This document shows, in pieces, positions 1 to 6,880 of a stretch of DNA of 11,774 nt (within the stretch, counting starts at the first letter, position 1; every line of letters begins with the position of its first letter). The stretch comes from Synechococcales cyanobacterium PMM_0003. GTDB taxonomy: Bacteria > Cyanobacteriota > Cyanobacteriia > Pseudanabaenales > Pseudanabaenaceae. A program made the position numbers and the translations under genes. The notes below the pieces were generated by a model. The model was given only the letters and a program-made list of their open reading frames with translations, was not told the origin of the DNA and ran no database searches. The DNA lies in the NCBI GenBank assembly GCA_949128015.1, contig CASBRC010000372.1:1-11774 (forward strand), read 5' to 3'.

Positions 1-1478
1 CAGGCGGTATGGCGCTCGAAGCAATTAACCACGCGGGACATCTTCCCAAAACTAATTTATTAGTTGTCCTTAATGACAATGAAATGTCAATTTCGGCTAA
101 TGTCGGCGCAATTCCGCGCTATTTAAATAAATTGCGCCTTAGCCCACCGATGAAATTCATCACCAATAACCTTGAGGAGCAGATTCGCAATATTCCTTTT
201 GTTGGCGAACAGATCAGCCCTGAAATCGAGCGCATCAAAGATAATGTCAAGATTTTGACGATGGTGCAAAACAAACTGGGAGCAGTATTTGAAGAACTTG
301 GCTTTACCTATATTGGACCAGTTGACGGTCACAATATCCGTGAATTAATCGACACTTTTAAAATGGCGCATACCTTGACGGGACCCGTCATGGTGCATGT
401 TGCCACAACTAAGGGTAAGGGCTATAGCTATGCTGAATCCGATCGCGTTGGCTACCATGCTCAAAATTCTTTTGACTTGTCCACAGGTAAAGCTAAAGCG
501 TCAAGTTCGACCAAACCGAAGCCTCCCAGCTATTCTAAGGTTTTTGCAGATACGCTGATCAAACTTGCTGAGCACGATAAGCGGATCGTTGCAATTACAG
601 CAGCAATGTCTACGGGGACAGGGCTAGACAAGTTTCAAGCCGCATTGCCCAATCAATTTGTGGATGTTGGTATTGCTGAACAACATGCACTAACCGTTGC
701 CGCAGGTATGGCTTGTGAGGGAATGCGCCCTGTAGCTGCAATTTATTCCACTTTCTTGCAACGTGGTTTCGATCAGATCGTCCATGATATTTGCATCCAG
801 AATCTGCCTGTTTTCCTATGCCTAGATCGTGCAGGTATTGTTGGTGCTGATGGACCCACCCACCAAGGTATGTATGACATTGCCTACTTGCGTTGCATCC
901 CCAATATCGTGCTTATGGCTCCCAAAGACGAAGCCGAGATGCAAGAAATGATCGTCACTGGGATTACTCATAAAAGTCCGATCGCAATGCGTTATCCTCG
1001 CGGTAATGGCATCGGCGTACCGATGCAAGATGAAGATTGGGAAGCATTACCAATCGGCAAAGCAGAAGTCTTGCGTGAAGGTAAAGATGTGTTGCTACTT
1101 GCCTACGGATCAATGGTTTATCCATCACTGCAAGTTGCGGAACTGCTCAATGAGCATGGTATTAGCGCCACTGTAGTTAATGCCCGATTTGCTAAACCTT
1201 TAGATACAGAATTGATTGTGCCATTAGCGCAAAAAATTGGCAAAGTGGTTACTGTAGAAGAAGGTTGCTTGATGGGTGGATTTGGTAGTGCTGTTCTTGA
1301 AGCCTTGAGTGATGAGAATGTTCTCGTTCCTGTCTATCGGATTGGTGTTCCTGATATTCTGGTTGAACATGCTTCTCCAGAACAATCTTTTAATTCACTC
1401 GGTCTATCTAGTGGTCAAATCTGCGATCGCATTCTCAAGCAATTTGCATTTAACAAGGAAACTGTAACTAGCAACTAA
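1..1478 (+). CDS. dxs: 1-deoxy-D-xylulose-5-phosphate synthase, 3' part
   Basis: Thiamine-diphosphate enzyme that condenses pyruvate and glyceraldehyde 3-phosphate to DXP, the first step of the MEP isoprenoid pathway feeding carotenoids, the chlorophyll phytyl tail and quinones. The reading frame is open from base 3 and enters mid-gene; 491 residues are visible against roughly 635 for the family, so about 145 N-terminal residues, including the GDG end of the ThDP motif, lie upstream. Visible marks are [12 protein letters not shown] and then LNDNEMSIS (the Asn end of the ThDP motif), YIGPVDGHN, the catalytic-Glu segment [31 protein letters not shown], and a C-terminal transketolase domain with [16 protein letters not shown]. 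Nothing looks damaged. The gene ends at TAA 1476-1478 and is followed by two hairpins. Identification is secure; only the start is missing. Confidence 0.97.
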   Translation, partial: GGMALEAINHAGHLPKTNLLVVLNDNEMSISANVGAIPRYLNKLRLSPPMKFITNNLEEQIRNIPFVGEQISPEIERIKDNVKILTMVQNKLGAVFEELGFTYIGPVDGHNIRELIDTFKMAHTLTGPVMVHVATTKGKGYSYAESDRVGYHAQNSFDLSTGKAKASSSTKPKPPSYSKVFADTLIKLAEHDKRIVAITAAMSTGTGLDKFQAALPNQFVDVGIAEQHALTVAAGMACEGMRPVAAIYSTFLQRGFDQIVHDICIQNLPVFLCLDRAGIVGADGPTHQGMYDIAYLRCIPNIVLMAPKDEAEMQEMIVTGITHKSPIAMRYPRGNGIGVPMQDEDWEALPIGKAEVLREGKDVLLLAYGSMVYPSLQVAELLNEHGISATVVNARFAKPLDTELIVPLAQKIGKVVTVEEGCLMGGFGSAVLEALSDENVLVPVYRIGVPDILVEHASPEQSFNSLGLSSGQICDRILKQFAFNKETVTSN

Positions 1479-1483
1479 AACCA

Positions 1484-1524
1484 AAATCCGAAGAGCTGTG
1501 CGTGCGCCACAGATGTTCGGATTT
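1484..1524. repeat. Imperfect hairpin 3' of dxs
   Basis: The arms AAATCCGAA (1484-1492) and TTCGGATTT (1516-1524) pair perfectly. Inside them CTGTG (1496-1500) pairs with CACAG (1508-1512) across a 7-base loop, with a 3x3 internal loop between the two stems. It begins six bases after the dxs stop and has no T-tract of its own. It may assist termination or stabilise the dxs 3' end. Its sequence GCGTGCGCCACAG recurs exactly in the hairpin at 2539-2605. Confidence 0.7.
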
Positions 1525-1526
1525 GC

Positions 1527-1582
1527 CTAACTAAAAAAACAAAAGGCGGCGCTCAGCGCCGCCTTTTGTTTTTTTTAGTTAG
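1527..1582. terminator. Bidirectional intrinsic terminator between dxs and the methyltransferase gene
   Basis: Long near-perfect inverted repeat: CTAACT plus an A-tract, then AAAAGGCGGCGC, a 3-base loop TCA, GCGCCGCCTTTT, then a T-tract and AGTTAG. The arms differ only by one base in the A/T tract (7 versus 8). A GC-rich stem flanked by A's on one side and T's on the other works on both strands, as expected between convergent genes. The TAA stop of the minus-strand methyltransferase (1579-1581) lies inside the distal stem. Confidence 0.93.
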
Positions 1583-2436
1583 CGCGTGGCTAAAAAGTAT
1601 ATAGAACCACGCTCTACAGGATTGAGATCGTAATCTAGAAAAACTACATCACTAAAACCAATACGGGTTAATAAAATCTTGATTTCTTCAGGCGTATAAT
1701 AACGTATCCTCATCATGGTTAGCTCAGAATAAGATCGCTCTGACTGAATCTTCCAAGTACCTTCCATCCACGAATCAAGCTCTTCTGGACGAGTCAGATC
1801 TGGAAACTGAATTAGGGCTTTTCCGTTGGGCTTGAGAATACGATAAAACTCATGAAAAAATGTCACAGCATGGACTTTCTCAATATGCTGTATACATTCA
1901 ATTGAATATACAAAAGTTAATGACTGATCGGGAATAGGTTTTAAGTCTAGTCCTGAAACTCGTAAATATGAAACATTCTCGACATCACGATTGAGTTCTT
2001 CGGCAACTCTAAGAATTGCTTGACTAACATCCACCCCGATCGCCCGTTTGCAAAACTTCGCCACTGCACCAACGATCAGTCCATGACCACAACCAAACTC
2101 CAGCACTTCATCATCTGCTTTAACTACTTTTGCTAAAACATCATTTGCGATCGCAGCGCGGGATATGCGAAGTTGAGAAAGTAACTCTTCGTATTCTCCT
2201 GGAAGAAAATAGAATTTGTTTTTAGGATATAGATAATGCGGTGAACTGCTGAGGAATTTTTTGGTTAAAAATGCTCGCGTAGAGCTGCCACCTATTTTCC
2301 ACATCAAGTCGATCAATCCGTTCCATCTGAGATAATCGTAATCTCCTTTTTCTGCTTTTAATGGTTTAAAAAGAAGATTGTATAGATTTGCAATAAACTT
2401 AATCGAACGTAATTTTTTGACATTGATTAGCTGCAT
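1579..2436 (-). CDS. Class I SAM-dependent methyltransferase, substrate unknown
   Basis: 285-residue protein with a Rossmann-type methyltransferase core. Motif I is VLEFGCGHG (residues 111-119); the acidic strand-2 residue is in IGVDVS (about 133-138); the strand-4/5 segment is VYSIECIQHI (about 176-185), followed by FYRILKPNGKALIQFPDL and a C-terminal YYTPEEIKILLTRIGF segment typical of the Methyltransf_11/25 group. The first 100 residues are a basic, probably helical extension with no motif I recognise; no signal peptide is evident. The start ATG (2434-2436) has a good ribosome site, GAGGA at 2446-2450, eight bases upstream. Monocistronic: its 3' end is in the shared terminator and its 5' side has its own promoter. 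Small molecule, quinone, lipid and sugar methylation all remain possible. Confidence 0.88.
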   Translation of the reverse strand: MQLINVKKLRSIKFIANLYNLLFKPLKAEKGDYDYLRWNGLIDLMWKIGGSSTRAFLTKKFLSSSPHYLYPKNKFYFLPGEYEELLSQLRISRAAIANDVLAKVVKADDEVLEFGCGHGLIVGAVAKFCKRAIGVDVSQAILRVAEELNRDVENVSYLRVSGLDLKPIPDQSLTFVYSIECIQHIEKVHAVTFFHEFYRILKPNGKALIQFPDLTRPEELDSWMEGTWKIQSERSYSELTMMRIRYYTPEEIKILLTRIGFSDVVFLDYDLNPVERGSIYFLATR

Positions 2437-2490
2437 ACTTCTGATTCCTCACCCTAAAAACTCTAGAGAAGTAGTGGAAAATTTAGTGTG

Positions 2491-2496
2491 ATTGTA
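2491..2496 (-). promoter_or_regulatory. Candidate -10 element for the methyltransferase gene
   Basis: On the minus strand this reads TACAAT, five of six matches to the consensus, about 55 bases before the ATG. No good -35 hexamer sits 16-18 bases upstream, so it would be an activator-dependent (type 2) promoter if real. Upstream lies the perfect 12-base palindrome CTACTTAAGTAG at 2525-2536, a possible operator. Judgement is by eye only. Confidence 0.4.
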
Positions 2497-2524
2497 CCAG
2501 AGTCAATCTCAATTTTTACGCTAT

Positions 2525-2536
2525 CTACTTAAGTAG
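2525..2536. promoter_or_regulatory. 12-base perfect palindrome upstream of the methyltransferase gene
   Basis: CTACTTAAGTAG is self-complementary over all 12 bases. It lies about 30 bases upstream of the candidate -10 box of the minus-strand methyltransferase gene and directly abuts the terminator hairpin of the FIST gene. It could be a dimeric regulator site; no second copy is present in the window. Confidence 0.3.
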
Positions 2537-2538
2537 GC

Positions 2539-2605
2539 AGCTAAAAAAAACTAAAAGCTATGGCGCACGCGGCGCGTGCGCCACAGCTTTTAGTTTTTTT
2601 TAGTT
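2539..2605. terminator. Very long terminator hairpin downstream of the FIST gene
   Basis: Stem of about 32 pairs with one internal mismatch. The core TGGCGCACGC (2561-2570) and GCGTGCGCCA (2574-2583) close a GGC loop; outside it AACTAAAAGCT pairs with AGCTTTTAGTT, and an 8-A tract faces an 8-T tract. The FIST gene stop codon (2600-2602) lies in the outer stem. It ends FIST transcription before the co-oriented methyltransferase gene and also shields the opposite strand. Confidence 0.92.
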
Positions 2606-3811
2606 GCTTTTTGCTCTCACAATTCCAAATACTGAGGTATAACCATGTAAAAAAGTTGTCCCACCAACTGGACCAATTTCGCCTGAGCAGAAGAAACCAC
2701 CAAACGGGATTAATCCAAGATGTTTTTGCAAGATCTCAGAGTCAAAGTTGGGCTTGCCATATAGTCTTTCTCCACGCCCCATACAAGAAAACATTAAAGC
2801 TGCTGTGGGAGAGACATTGGGAGCCTCTAAATTCAATTGATTGGTGTAATTAATCAGAGCTTCTTCTAAATCTTCGGCTGAGGCTTTGCTATCGCGTAAA
2901 TGTAGTTGAATTCTCTGTCCTGGACGCATTCTGTCGCCAACTGCGATCGCGCCAGATCGAGGATCGACACCAATAATATTGCGAATTAAGAAATCACCCT
3001 GCGATGGATTTGCCTTAAATTCATTCATCACCACCCCTATAAATAGTGAATGCTGAGCAAGCTCGCGATCGCTTGAGCTTAATTCACCCACTGTATCTTG
3101 TAATAGGCTTAGCGGTGGCTTGCCCTCTAACCCTAAAATCAAATTGCGTTCACATTCAGAAACCTGCAAAATCTTGCCAATTGGTCGGCAGCCCTGAGCA
3201 ACTACAGGATCGATGGTCACATCTCCCCACAGAGCCACACCTAAAAGCCCTGTACGATAGAGCTTATACTTGCCTTCTTCGTGAAAGCAAAACAATGCAT
3301 TTGCCCCCATACCACCACTGCTTGCCAATCCACCAACTTTGACGGCATTGGGATAAGCAAAATCTAGCCCTTGGATTAAGTCATTAATCGGAAATGAAAA
3401 GGGATCGCCAACCAATACGAAATTAGGCGCAACCGATGGATCGACTTCCGTTAGTTTTTCCCACAGATCGGGGGGGCTATCGAGATCTGGCAACTGATTA
3501 TCATCAAGATGAAATATTTGGGCTTTAGCATTGGGTAAGTGACCCACCAGTAATGCGATCGCAGGTTTATCTTCAAACTCTTGACCATTACCGACAATCC
3601 CCCCACCAGAGCAACCAATTAACTTTTGAATTGGTAACTTGTCCGCTAGCAACGGTAACAAGCGTGGATAGTCGCTAGCAAAAGCAGTCGAAACAAACAA
3701 AAAGCCTAAATCAAGCGAGCGATCGCCTAGCAGAGCAAAGACTTGCTGTGACAAATCTTGTACAGCAGCTTCCAAAGATATTTTTGTCGAAAGACTAGTA
3801 ACCCACTTCAT
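2600..3811 (-). CDS. FIST domain protein (FIST_N + FIST_C), stand-alone sensory protein
   Basis: 403-residue soluble protein. FIST domains are a ligand-sensing module described in signal-transduction proteins and thought to bind small molecules such as amino acids; this copy has no fused kinase, GGDEF or chemotaxis domain. The N-terminal half carries LDLGFLFVSTAFASDYPRL and IGCSGGGIVGNG (about 64-76), typical of FIST_N. The C-terminal half runs from about residue 225 (YRTGLLGVALWGDV) and ends with the family hallmark IPFGGFFCSGEIGPVGG and then FLHGYTSVFGIVR. The full family length appears present. ATG 3809-3811 is chosen because MKWVTSLSTKISLEAA is the natural family beginning; the ribosome site is weak. 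It is divergent from apcF across a 340-base region. Ligand and partner cannot be inferred from its neighbours. Confidence 0.9.
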   Translation of the reverse strand: MKWVTSLSTKISLEAAVQDLSQQVFALLGDRSLDLGFLFVSTAFASDYPRLLPLLADKLPIQKLIGCSGGGIVGNGQEFEDKPAIALLVGHLPNAKAQIFHLDDNQLPDLDSPPDLWEKLTEVDPSVAPNFVLVGDPFSFPINDLIQGLDFAYPNAVKVGGLASSGGMGANALFCFHEEGKYKLYRTGLLGVALWGDVTIDPVVAQGCRPIGKILQVSECERNLILGLEGKPPLSLLQDTVGELSSSDRELAQHSLFIGVVMNEFKANPSQGDFLIRNIIGVDPRSGAIAVGDRMRPGQRIQLHLRDSKASAEDLEEALINYTNQLNLEAPNVSPTAALMFSCMGRGERLYGKPNFDSEILQKHLGLIPFGGFFCSGEIGPVGGTTFLHGYTSVFGIVRAKSN

Positions 3812-3916
3812 AGACCTAGCCCTACACCAGCTTCAATTCCAGACATTGCTTTAATAAATTTCTTGCAAGGGTTTCAGCTAAACCCAAATATTTAATTTTT
3901 GTATTTTAGCTTTCTT

Positions 3917-3950
3917 TAAGCTTAGATAATAAGCATAGTATCTAAGCTTA
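3917..3950. repeat. Perfect 12-base inverted repeat with 10-base spacer
   Basis: TAAGCTTAGATA (3917-3928) is the exact reverse complement of TATCTAAGCTTA (3939-3950). There is no T-tract on either side, so it is unlike the terminators in this window. It lies about 105 bases upstream of the FIST start and about 200 bases upstream of apcF. It could be an operator, a leader-RNA hairpin in the FIST transcript, or a remnant of a mobile palindrome. Confidence 0.75.
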
Positions 3951-4087
3951 CCTTGCAGCGACCTAATTCCGACATTTTCTATCCCTGCAATTTGGTTTGC
4001 CAAAATTTGGTGAGACGCTGAAAGCACAGTAAAATTATTACAGTAACTGTCCAACGGATAAGTTAGCAAATTTAAAGTTATATATAG

Positions 4088-4104
4088 TTTACAAACTTTA
4101 CAAA
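4088..4104 (+). promoter_or_regulatory. Tandem TTTACAAA repeats, HLR1/RpaB-like site
   Basis: Two identical copies of TTTACAAA (4088-4095 and 4097-4104) separated by one base. Each matches the half-site (G/T)TTACA(T/A)(T/A) of the HLR1 element bound by the response regulator RpaB, which controls light-responsive photosynthesis genes in cyanobacteria. Canonical HLR1 has a 2-base spacer, giving a 10-base period; here the period is 9. The location, about 50-65 bases before the apcF ATG, suits a core-promoter role. Confidence 0.45.
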
Positions 4105-4151
4105 TACGTTACCGATACATTTATTAAAGACAAATTAACGGAGAACACAAC

Positions 4152-4649
4152 ATGCAAGATGCAATTGCCAGCCTAATCGGTGCTTATGATGCCACTGGTA
4201 AATATTTCGATCGCGATGCACTCGACACCCTTAAGTCCTATTTTGCAACAGGCAGCGCCCGCTTAGCTGCTTCTTCAGCCATCACCGCTAATGCTGCATC
4301 GATTGTGCGTAAGGCTGGCTCACAATTATTTGAAGAAGTCCCAGACTTGATCCGTCCAGGTGGTAACGCTTACACAACTCGCCGTTTTGCCGCCTGCTTG
4401 CGTGACATGGACTACTATTTGCGCTATGCCTCCTATGCTTTGGTTGCAGGCAATAATGATGTCCTCAACGAGAGAGTATTGCAAGGTTTGCGTGAAACTT
4501 ATAACTCGCTTGGCGTGCCAATTGGTCCAACGGTGCAAGGTATTCAAATCATGAAACAAGCGGTCATGAGTCTAGTCGGTACAGAGGCTGACTGGTTAGC
4601 ATCACCTTTTGACTACATGAGTCGGGAACTCAGCGAAAAAAATATCTAA
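4152..4649 (+). CDS. apcF: Allophycocyanin beta-18 subunit (ApcF), phycobilisome core
   Basis: 165-residue beta-type phycobiliprotein. ApcF replaces one ApcB in the core disc holding the linker-chromophore ApcE and helps pass excitation energy to the terminal emitter. The start MQDAIASLIGAYDATGKYFDRDAL, then LFEEVPDLIRPGGNAYTTRRFAACLRDMDYYLRYA and LGVPIGPTVQGIQIMKQ, match ApcF better than ApcB. Cys82 is the phycocyanobilin attachment site; Asn72 is in the position methylated by CpcM in beta subunits. ApcF is usually about 169 residues; this one is slightly shorter in the segment before FDYMSRELSEKNI. It stands apart from any apcA/apcB genes and is monocistronic, with GGAG eight bases before the ATG and a strong terminator four bases after the stop. 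The main alternative is an unusual ApcB. Confidence 0.93.
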   Translation: MQDAIASLIGAYDATGKYFDRDALDTLKSYFATGSARLAASSAITANAASIVRKAGSQLFEEVPDLIRPGGNAYTTRRFAACLRDMDYYLRYASYALVAGNNDVLNERVLQGLRETYNSLGVPIGPTVQGIQIMKQAVMSLVGTEADWLASPFDYMSRELSEKNI

Positions 4650-4652
4650 TCG

Positions 4653-4702
4653 AAAATCCAGCTAAAAAAGGGCGCAATGCGCCCTTTTTTTAGCTGGATT
4701 TT
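4653..4702. terminator. apcF terminator hairpin
   Basis: Arms AAAATCCAGCT plus six A's plus GGGCGC (4653-4675) and GCGCCC plus seven T's plus AGCTGGATTTT (4679-4702) close an AAT loop. Only the tract length differs by one base. The stem starts four bases after the apcF stop and separates apcF from fbaA. Confidence 0.93.
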
Positions 4703-4755
4703 GGGCTTCAAAATGCTTTAAGATTATCAACAATCGCACAAGCTCGATCTAGTCT

Positions 4756-4762
4756 AGGAGAG
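4756..4762 (+). promoter_or_regulatory. Ribosome binding site of fbaA
   Basis: AGGAGAG, nine bases before ATG 4772, is the strongest Shine-Dalgarno sequence in the window and fixes the start of the aldolase. It is consistent with high expression. Confidence 0.75.
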
Positions 4763-4771
4763 ATTTTTAAT

Positions 4772-5851
4772 ATGGCTTTAGTACCAATGCGTCTGCTGCT
4801 CGATCATGCGGCTGAGAATGGATATGGCATCCCTGCATTTAACGTAAATAACATGGAGCAGATCCAGTCGATCATGCAGGCTGCTAATGAAACCGACAGC
4901 CCTGTAATTTTGCAAGCTTCTCGTGGCGCACGCAATTATGCAGGCGAAAATTTCCTGCGTCACTTAATTTTAGCTGCTGCTGAAACATATCCGCATCTGC
5001 CGATCGTGATGCACCAAGATCACGGTAATGCGCCTGCAACTTGCTACTCTGCAATCCAAAATGGCTTTACCAGTGTCATGATGGATGGCTCCTTAGAAGC
5101 TGATGCTAAGACCCCCGCTAGCTATGAATACAACGTCGCTGTTACCACTGAGGTTGTCAAAGTCGCTCATGCGTTCGGCGCAAGCGTCGAAGGCGAGCTA
5201 GGTTGCTTAGGCTCCCTTGAAACTGGTAAAGGTGAAGCTGAAGATGGTCACGGTTTTGAAGGTGCGTTGGATCATTCGCAACTTTTGACCGATCCTGATG
5301 AAGCTGCTGACTTCGTTGAGCGCACTCAAGTTGATGCTCTTGCCGTTGCGATCGGCACTAGCCACGGTGCATACAAGTTTACTCGCAGACCAACTGGCGA
5401 AATTTTGGCGATTAGTCGTATTGAAGAAATTCATAACCGCTTGCCCAACACTCACCTTGTTATGCATGGTTCTTCTTCAGTTCCTGAAGACTTGCTTGCC
5501 TTGATTAATGAGTATGGCGGTGCTATTCCTGAAACCTATGGTGTACCTGTTGAAGAAATCCAAAAGGGCATTAAGTGCGGTGTGCGTAAGATCAATATCG
5601 ATACTGACTGTCGCCTTGCGATCACAGCTGCGGTACGTGAAGCTTTGTTTAAGAATCCTAAGGAATTCGATCCTCGCCACTTCTTGAAGCCTTCGATCAA
5701 GTACATGCAAAAAGTATGTGCTGATCGCTATACCCAGTTTGACGCTGCTGGTCAAGCTAGCAAGATCAAGCAAGTTAGCATTTATGATTTTGTTCCTAAG
5801 TACGCTAAGGGTGAACTGAAGCAAGTTAGCCGTCAAGCTGTTAAGGCCTAA
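4772..5851 (+). CDS. fbaA: Class II fructose-1,6-bisphosphate aldolase
   Basis: 359-residue zinc-dependent aldolase that interconverts fructose 1,6-bisphosphate with glyceraldehyde 3-phosphate and dihydroxyacetone phosphate, and in cyanobacteria also sedoheptulose 1,7-bisphosphate, thus serving both glycolysis and the Calvin-Benson cycle. It begins [30 protein letters not shown]. The zinc and active-site segments are [38 protein letters not shown] and the phosphate-binding [11 protein letters not shown]. Length and ends fit the CbbA/FbaA-like subgroup, with the usual cyanobacterial tail [16 protein letters not shown]. The start is supported by AGGAGAG. It stands alone between two terminators and contains no HIP1 site, although most genes here do. 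Confidence 0.96.
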   Translation: MALVPMRLLLDHAAENGYGIPAFNVNNMEQIQSIMQAANETDSPVILQASRGARNYAGENFLRHLILAAAETYPHLPIVMHQDHGNAPATCYSAIQNGFTSVMMDGSLEADAKTPASYEYNVAVTTEVVKVAHAFGASVEGELGCLGSLETGKGEAEDGHGFEGALDHSQLLTDPDEAADFVERTQVDALAVAIGTSHGAYKFTRRPTGEILAISRIEEIHNRLPNTHLVMHGSSSVPEDLLALINEYGGAIPETYGVPVEEIQKGIKCGVRKINIDTDCRLAITAAVREALFKNPKEFDPRHFLKPSIKYMQKVCADRYTQFDAAGQASKIKQVSIYDFVPKYAKGELKQVSRQAVKA

Positions 5852-5856
5852 ACATC

Positions 5857-5883
5857 AAAAAGCCTCGATGGTGAAGCTTTTTT
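5857..5883 (+). terminator. Proximal fbaA terminator
   Basis: AAAAAGC (5857-5863) pairs with GCTTTTT (5876-5882) around a 12-base loop and runs into T's, five bases after the fbaA stop. It is weaker than the hairpin just downstream, with which it forms a tandem pair. Confidence 0.55.
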
Positions 5884-5887
5884 AATC

Positions 5888-5921
5888 AAATACAAGGGGC
5901 GCATTTGCGCCCCTTGTATTT
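5888..5921. terminator. Distal fbaA terminator, perfect 16-base stem
   Basis: AAATACAAGGGGCGCA (5888-5903) is exactly complementary to the segment 5906-5921, leaving a 2-base TT loop (4 bases in practice). It ends in a short T run. It insulates fbaA from the response regulator gene. Confidence 0.85.
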
Positions 5922-5968
5922 TGGTAGCATTACTGTAGTTGTGGTTAGTATTCAACCAACTTTTGCTC

Positions 5969-6880
5969 ATGACTTTTTCTTCGTTTTCTGCTGCTGAGCC
6001 AAATAAAGTAAATCCAGCCAAAAAACCCAAGCTTTTGGTGGTTGATGATGAGCAAGATAACCTTGATTTGCTATACCGCACCTTTCGCAGGGAGTTTACC
6101 GTATTTCAAGCTGATAGTGGGGTCAAGGCTTTAGAGATTCTGGCAAATGAGGGGGAAATGGCGGCGATTATTTCCGATCAGCGAATGCCTGAGATGAATG
6201 GAACTGAGTTTCTCAGCCTTACTGTGTCAGATTTTCCTGATACGATGCGGATTGTGCTGACGGGATATACAGATATTACTGATTTAATTGATGCAATCAA
6301 TTCTGGACAGGTTCACAAATATATTACGAAGCCTTGGGAGCCAGATCAACTGAAGTTGGTTGTGTCAGAGGCGACCGATAATTATGATTTGCTCAAACAA
6401 CGTTCTGAGGAGTTGAGCCGATCGCAAGCTCAGAATGCTTTGTTGTCGGTAATTGTTGCGATTGCCCAGAAATTTAATCAGTTATCTGACTGTGTACTAC
6501 CTTTAGCTGATGCATTTTGGCAAAATTTTGGGGCAGATGGGGTAATTTTGCAGTTAGTTGATCATGGTGATTTAGTTGATACTCAAGCTATATGTGGCAA
6601 TTATCTTGGGGATTTAACAACCGATCCTTTAGTAGAAACTGCGATCGCAACGAAAAAGTCACAGATTTCTCTGTCTCACGATCCACAAGCCGATCTAGAG
6701 CAACCATGCAAAACTAATTTAGCGATCGCAGTTACTTTTCGTGAGGAGGTATTAGGCATATTGGCGATGCGTTGGCGGGATGCCAATGCTTTGAGCCTTA
6801 ATGATATTGCCGTAATTCAGCAATGCGCTGATGAAGTCGCTCTTGCCCTAATTTGTATTCGTTATCATGAAAGACTTTGA
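5969..6880 (+). CDS. Response regulator: REC receiver domain + GAF-like domain
   Basis: 303-residue two-domain signalling protein with no DNA-binding or GGDEF output domain. The receiver (about 20-135) shows KLLVVDDEQDN with acidic Asp26/Asp27, phospho-acceptor Asp70 in ISDQRMPEMNG, Thr98 in IVLTGYTD, and Lys121 in YITKPW, so it should be phosphorylatable; SDQRMPxMNG resembles HupR/RpfG-type receivers. After a probable signalling helix (NYDLLKQRSEELSRSQAQNALL, about 145-170) comes a GAF-like region (about 170-300) with LAIAVTFREEVLGILAMRW and a final helix. The frame opens at TTG 5939 but ATG 5969 is preferred; a possible -10 TAGTAT at 5946-5951 would exclude the TTG. The stop overlaps the next gene by 14 bases, implying translational coupling with the HD protein. 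The kinase partner is unknown. Confidence 0.88.
   Translation: MTFSSFSAAEPNKVNPAKKPKLLVVDDEQDNLDLLYRTFRREFTVFQADSGVKALEILANEGEMAAIISDQRMPEMNGTEFLSLTVSDFPDTMRIVLTGYTDITDLIDAINSGQVHKYITKPWEPDQLKLVVSEATDNYDLLKQRSEELSRSQAQNALLSVIVAIAQKFNQLSDCVLPLADAFWQNFGADGVILQLVDHGDLVDTQAICGNYLGDLTTDPLVETAIATKKSQISLSHDPQADLEQPCKTNLAIAVTFREEVLGILAMRWRDANALSLNDIAVIQQCADEVALALICIRYHERL

Larger units (their letters stand above)
3812..4151. promoter_or_regulatory. Divergent control region between the FIST gene and apcF
   Basis: 340 AT-rich bases with no convincing gene. In order it holds: a small hairpin GGGTTT-CAGCT-AAACCC (3869-3885); a perfect 12-base inverted repeat (3917-3950); a 7-base direct repeat ACAGTAA at 4026 and 4040, whose second copy sits in the palindrome ACAGT-A-ACTGT (4040-4050); a TATATATAG stretch (4080-4087); and tandem TTTACAAA copies (4088-4104). 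The ribosome site GGAG lies at 4140-4143 before the apcF ATG. Both genes presumably start here. I could not place a -35/-10 pair with confidence for either. Confidence 0.75.

Noticed and set aside
2560..2853. 97-codon plus-strand frame at the FIST 3' end
   Set aside because: It starts in the terminator hairpin and is antisense to the FIST coding sequence, which has clear family motifs.
3878..4069. 63-codon open frame on the minus strand in the FIST-apcF spacer
   Set aside because: No recognisable domain, no ribosome site, atypical composition, and it runs through the 12-base inverted repeat and other regulatory-looking sequence. More likely chance in AT-rich DNA.
5939..5968. N-terminal extension of the response regulator from TTG 5939
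   Set aside because: The ten extra residues are hydrophobic and unlike receiver N-termini, there is no ribosome site, and a possible -10 box overlaps them; ATG 5969 already precedes the receiver by about 20 residues.
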